From: Lachnospiraceae bacterium
GTDB lineage: Bacteria > Bacillota > Clostridia > Lachnospirales > Lachnospiraceae
Reading direction: 5' to 3'
NCBI GenBank assembly: GCA_017484135.1
Contig: JAFUTQ010000015.1
Location: 1 to 53,256, forward strand
DNA length: 53,256 bases
The notes beneath the pieces are model-generated. The model searched no databases, had not been told where the DNA came from, and worked only from the letters and a program-made list of their open reading frames with translations. Below, piece after piece: positions 50,738 through 53,256 of this stretch. The position numbers and the translations under genes were made by a program. Positions within the stretch are counted from its first letter, which is position 1; the number at the start of each line of letters is the position of its first letter.

Positions 50738-53137
50738 ATGAAGGAACAAAAAGAGTATTATCTTGGATTAGACATGGGAACGAATTCAGTAGGGTGGGCC
50801 GTCACAGATCAGGAATATCATTTGCTGCGTGCGAAGGGAAAAGACCTGTGGGGAATCAGAGAATTCGACGAAGCTGAGGTTGCGGCGAAACGCAGGAGCA
50901 AAAGAATAAGCCGTAGACGCCGTCAGAGAGAGCAGGTACGAATAGGCTTGTTAAAAGAATATTTTGCTGATGAAATAAACAAAATGGATCCTGATTTTTA
51001 TATACGTATGGAAAATAGTAAATATATATATGAAGACGGAGATAAGGATAAGCGTTTGACATCGAACAATGGGGTATTTGATGATTTAGGGTTTGTGGAT
51101 AAAGATTATTACAAAAAATATAAAACTATTTTTCATCTTAGATTGGAACTTATCAATGATCCTGAACCACATGATGTACGCCTCGTTTATTTAGCGTTGC
51201 TTAATATGTTTAAGCATCGTGGGCATTTTTTGAACGCCACAGTATCATCTGATGGAGAAAGTAGAAAATTAGAAGTGGCATACTCAGAATTGATCTCATA
51301 TTTATCAGAATATTTGGAAATTCATTTGCCGATGGAGGTGGACTTTGGCAAGATGGAGGAGATATTGAGTGACACGGGAGATTCAAGAACAGGGAAATCT
51401 GAAAGAATAGCGGCACTATGTCAGATAAGCAAAAAAAACAAACAAGAATACGCAGTCATAAGATTGATATGTGGTTTAAAGGAGAAAGCTTCAGTATTCA
51501 ATGAAACATTAATAAAAGAGGATGATGTGGATATAGAGTTTTCCAAAGAGGGATATGATGATAAAGCGGATGAGTTGAATACCAAACTGGGAGAGGAATT
51601 CGTTCAGGCAATTGAACGGATGAAAGAGATTTATGACATTGGTGCATTGGCTGGAATCTTGCGAGGGCGCGAGTATCTTTCAGAAGCGCGAGTGGCAGAT
51701 TATGAAAAGCACAAGGAAGACTTGCGGATACTCAAGAAAATTTATAAAAAATATTCTTCGGAGGAGGAATACAATGCAATGTTTAGAGAGATGAAGAAGG
51801 GAACATACAGTGCATATGTGAATTCGACCAATTCTCAAAAAAAGATTAGAAGAAATATCAAAGGTCGTAAACGAGAAGATTTTTATAAGACAATAAAAGA
51901 ACAATTAGGAAAGTGGGACAGTGCGGATGCTGAGATACAATATGTACTGAAAGAAATAGAAGTGAATCGATTTATGCCAAAGCAGTTAACGGCTTCAAAT
52001 GGCGTGATACCCAATCAGGTACATATGAAGGAAATGAGGGCGATTCTTCATAATGCGGAAGAATATCTGCCATTTTTGAAAGAGAAGGACGAGTATGGCA
52101 ATTCTGTTTCGGAAAGAATTATACAATTATTCTCGTTCCAAATTCCATATTATGTGGGGCCCACTTCGAAAAAGAGTAGTGAAATGAATGGAAATGGATG
52201 GGTAGTCAGAAAACCCGGAGAAGAGGATGGACTAGTTCTTCCATGGAATATCAATGAAAAAATAGACATGAAAGCTACATCAGAGGAGTTTATAAAAAAG
52301 ATGATCAGGAAATGCACATATATTTCCGGTGAAAAAGTCATGCCTAAAAACTCGCTAAAATATCAGAAATATTGTGTGCTAAATGAACTCAATAATATAC
52401 GAATCAAAGATGTGCGTATTCCGGTTGACTTAAAACAAGATATATATAATGATCTCTTTAAAAAGGGGAAGCGAGTGACCCGGAATCAGCTGATCAGGTA
52501 TCTGATCAATCGCGGAATCATGGAGGATGAAAGCCAACTTTCAGGAATTGATATTACGATTAATAGCTCCTTGTCTACATATGGAAAATTCCGAACTGTT
52601 TTTGAAGGACATATAGATGAAGATCCATATATTGAAATAGTTGAAAATATTGTATATTGGAGCACCATATATGGAGAAGCGAGAAACATTCTGAAGGAGA
52701 AACTGGAAGAAAGCTATGGAATGACCAGCGATAGCAGTATAAAGCTTACAGATTCCCAGATAAAAAGAATACTCGGCTTTAAATTTAAAGATTGGGGAAG
52801 GCTTTCAAAAGCGTTCCTGGATATGAAGGGACAGGATAAGGAAAGCGGAGAAGATATTACACTGATTCGGGCAATGTGGGACTATAATTTGAATCTTATG
52901 GAACTTATAAAAAGTGAACAGTTTACATTCCGGGAGTGTATTGAAAATCAATATGATAACAGTATGAAAGCTTTGACAGAATTTCAGTTTGAAGATTTGG
53001 AAGAGTTCTATTTTTTCGCACCGGTTAAGAGGATGGTTTGGCAGACATTATTGATCATTAAAGAATTGCAGCAGATTCTTTCGGCTCCGCCTAAGAGAAT
53101 TTTTATTGAGATGTCTAGGGAAACGCTGATTAATTAA
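50738..53137 (+). CDS. cas9: Type II Cas9, truncated at the RuvC-II motif
   Basis: 799 residues from ATG 50738 (AAGGAGG 8 bases upstream); TTG 50732 is not needed. RuvC-I is intact (YYLGLDMGTNSVGWAVTD, Asp12), followed by the arginine-rich bridge helix (51-68, KRRSKRISRRRRQREQ) and a full recognition lobe. The frame ends just after RuvC-II (RIFIEMSRE, Glu791) with TLIN and a stop. HNH, RuvC-III and the PAM-interacting domain are missing; full proteins of this type are about 1,050-1,400 residues. The product cannot cut DNA, though it might still fold its recognition lobe. Base use is more AT-rich than the neighbours, as often seen for acquired CRISPR genes. Confidence 0.93.
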   Translation: MKEQKEYYLGLDMGTNSVGWAVTDQEYHLLRAKGKDLWGIREFDEAEVAAKRRSKRISRRRRQREQVRIGLLKEYFADEINKMDPDFYIRMENSKYIYEDGDKDKRLTSNNGVFDDLGFVDKDYYKKYKTIFHLRLELINDPEPHDVRLVYLALLNMFKHRGHFLNATVSSDGESRKLEVAYSELISYLSEYLEIHLPMEVDFGKMEEILSDTGDSRTGKSERIAALCQISKKNKQEYAVIRLICGLKEKASVFNETLIKEDDVDIEFSKEGYDDKADELNTKLGEEFVQAIERMKEIYDIGALAGILRGREYLSEARVADYEKHKEDLRILKKIYKKYSSEEEYNAMFREMKKGTYSAYVNSTNSQKKIRRNIKGRKREDFYKTIKEQLGKWDSADAEIQYVLKEIEVNRFMPKQLTASNGVIPNQVHMKEMRAILHNAEEYLPFLKEKDEYGNSVSERIIQLFSFQIPYYVGPTSKKSSEMNGNGWVVRKPGEEDGLVLPWNINEKIDMKATSEEFIKKMIRKCTYISGEKVMPKNSLKYQKYCVLNELNNIRIKDVRIPVDLKQDIYNDLFKKGKRVTRNQLIRYLINRGIMEDESQLSGIDITINSSLSTYGKFRTVFEGHIDEDPYIEIVENIVYWSTIYGEARNILKEKLEESYGMTSDSSIKLTDSQIKRILGFKFKDWGRLSKAFLDMKGQDKESGEDITLIRAMWDYNLNLMELIKSEQFTFRECIENQYDNSMKALTEFQFEDLEEFYFFAPVKRMVWQTLLIIKELQQILSAPPKRIFIEMSRETLIN

Positions 53138-53256
53138 CCGATATCATCGATAATCTGTTTTCCGACTATTTTTTAAAAATATATGGTAGCAATTCACCAG
53201 AAAGGTGTCTGATATTGCCACCTTACACCCTCGAAATCACCCTTTTTGATGGATGA
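53123..53256. mobile_element. Non-cas9 sequence interrupting cas9, possible insertion-element end
   Basis: From about 53123 the sequence no longer encodes Cas9. It contains GGTAGCAAT (53184-53192) and, inverted with one mismatch, ATTGCCACC (53213-53221), which could be a terminal or internal repeat of an insertion sequence. No transposase is visible before the window ends, so the element cannot be classified. Confidence 0.4.

Overview
The window reads as chromosome from a spore-forming anaerobic Firmicute, most likely a Lachnospiraceae (Clostridia). The reasons are the tripartite germinant receptor, spoIIR and the spoIIA/sigF operon, the strong AAGGAGG ribosome binding sites, the choline-binding wall hydrolases and the overall gene style. 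I cannot name a species.

Layout. 1-4 kb: gerA(partial)-gerB-gerC, spoIIR, a DUF1934 gene. 4-12 kb: a small membrane protein, a frameshifted FKBP/trigger-factor-like lipoprotein, valS, folC, a 54-residue ORF and a zinc-ribbon/TPR membrane protein. 12-18 kb: spoIIAA-spoIIAB-sigF, a HAD phosphatase, an AraC regulator and glycogen phosphorylase. 18-32 kb: a phosphocholine surface-decoration locus. It holds an HTH/nucleotidyltransferase/choline-kinase fusion, LicC, a BCCT transporter, three choline-binding-repeat proteins (glucosaminidase-like, GH25 muramidase and an all-repeat protein) and an opposing flippase-GT8-LicD operon. 31.7-34.4 kb: three lipoprotein genes. 34.6-44.4 kb: a sulfate-assimilation and sulfur-carrier operon (cysK, metY-like, sulfite reductase, TusA, thioredoxin, ThiS-like carrier, ThiF-like E1, JAMM protease, aprA, aprB, cysD, cysN). 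44.6-50.4 kb: DegV, a second JAMM protease, a carrier-E1-rhodanese fusion, a family 2A encapsulin and its cysteine desulfurase cargo. 50.7 kb to the end: a type II cas9 cut off at the RuvC-II motif, then unrelated sequence that may be a mobile-element end.

How it fits together. Sulfate goes to APS (CysDN), sulfite (AprBA) and sulfide (Sir), then to cysteine (CysK) and homocysteine (MetY). Two ubiquitin-like sulfur-carrier systems, each with its own E1 and JAMM protease, sit beside this pathway. The second lies next to a nanocompartment that should enclose a cysteine desulfurase. The most striking point is that this second E1 is fused to its carrier and to a rhodanese, and lacks the two arginines equivalent to MoeB R14 and R73. 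The choline locus should take up, phosphorylate, CMP-activate and transfer phosphocholine to a surface glycan that anchors the choline-binding proteins.

Intergenic DNA is rich in structured repeats. There are two 160-bp palindromic elements with compensatory base changes plus a short relative. There are also two cloverleaf palindromes with a shared core whose outer arms differ by locus; in one, the arms are a perfect 47-bp inverted copy of the end of the neighbouring gene. No tRNA, rRNA or CRISPR array was seen.
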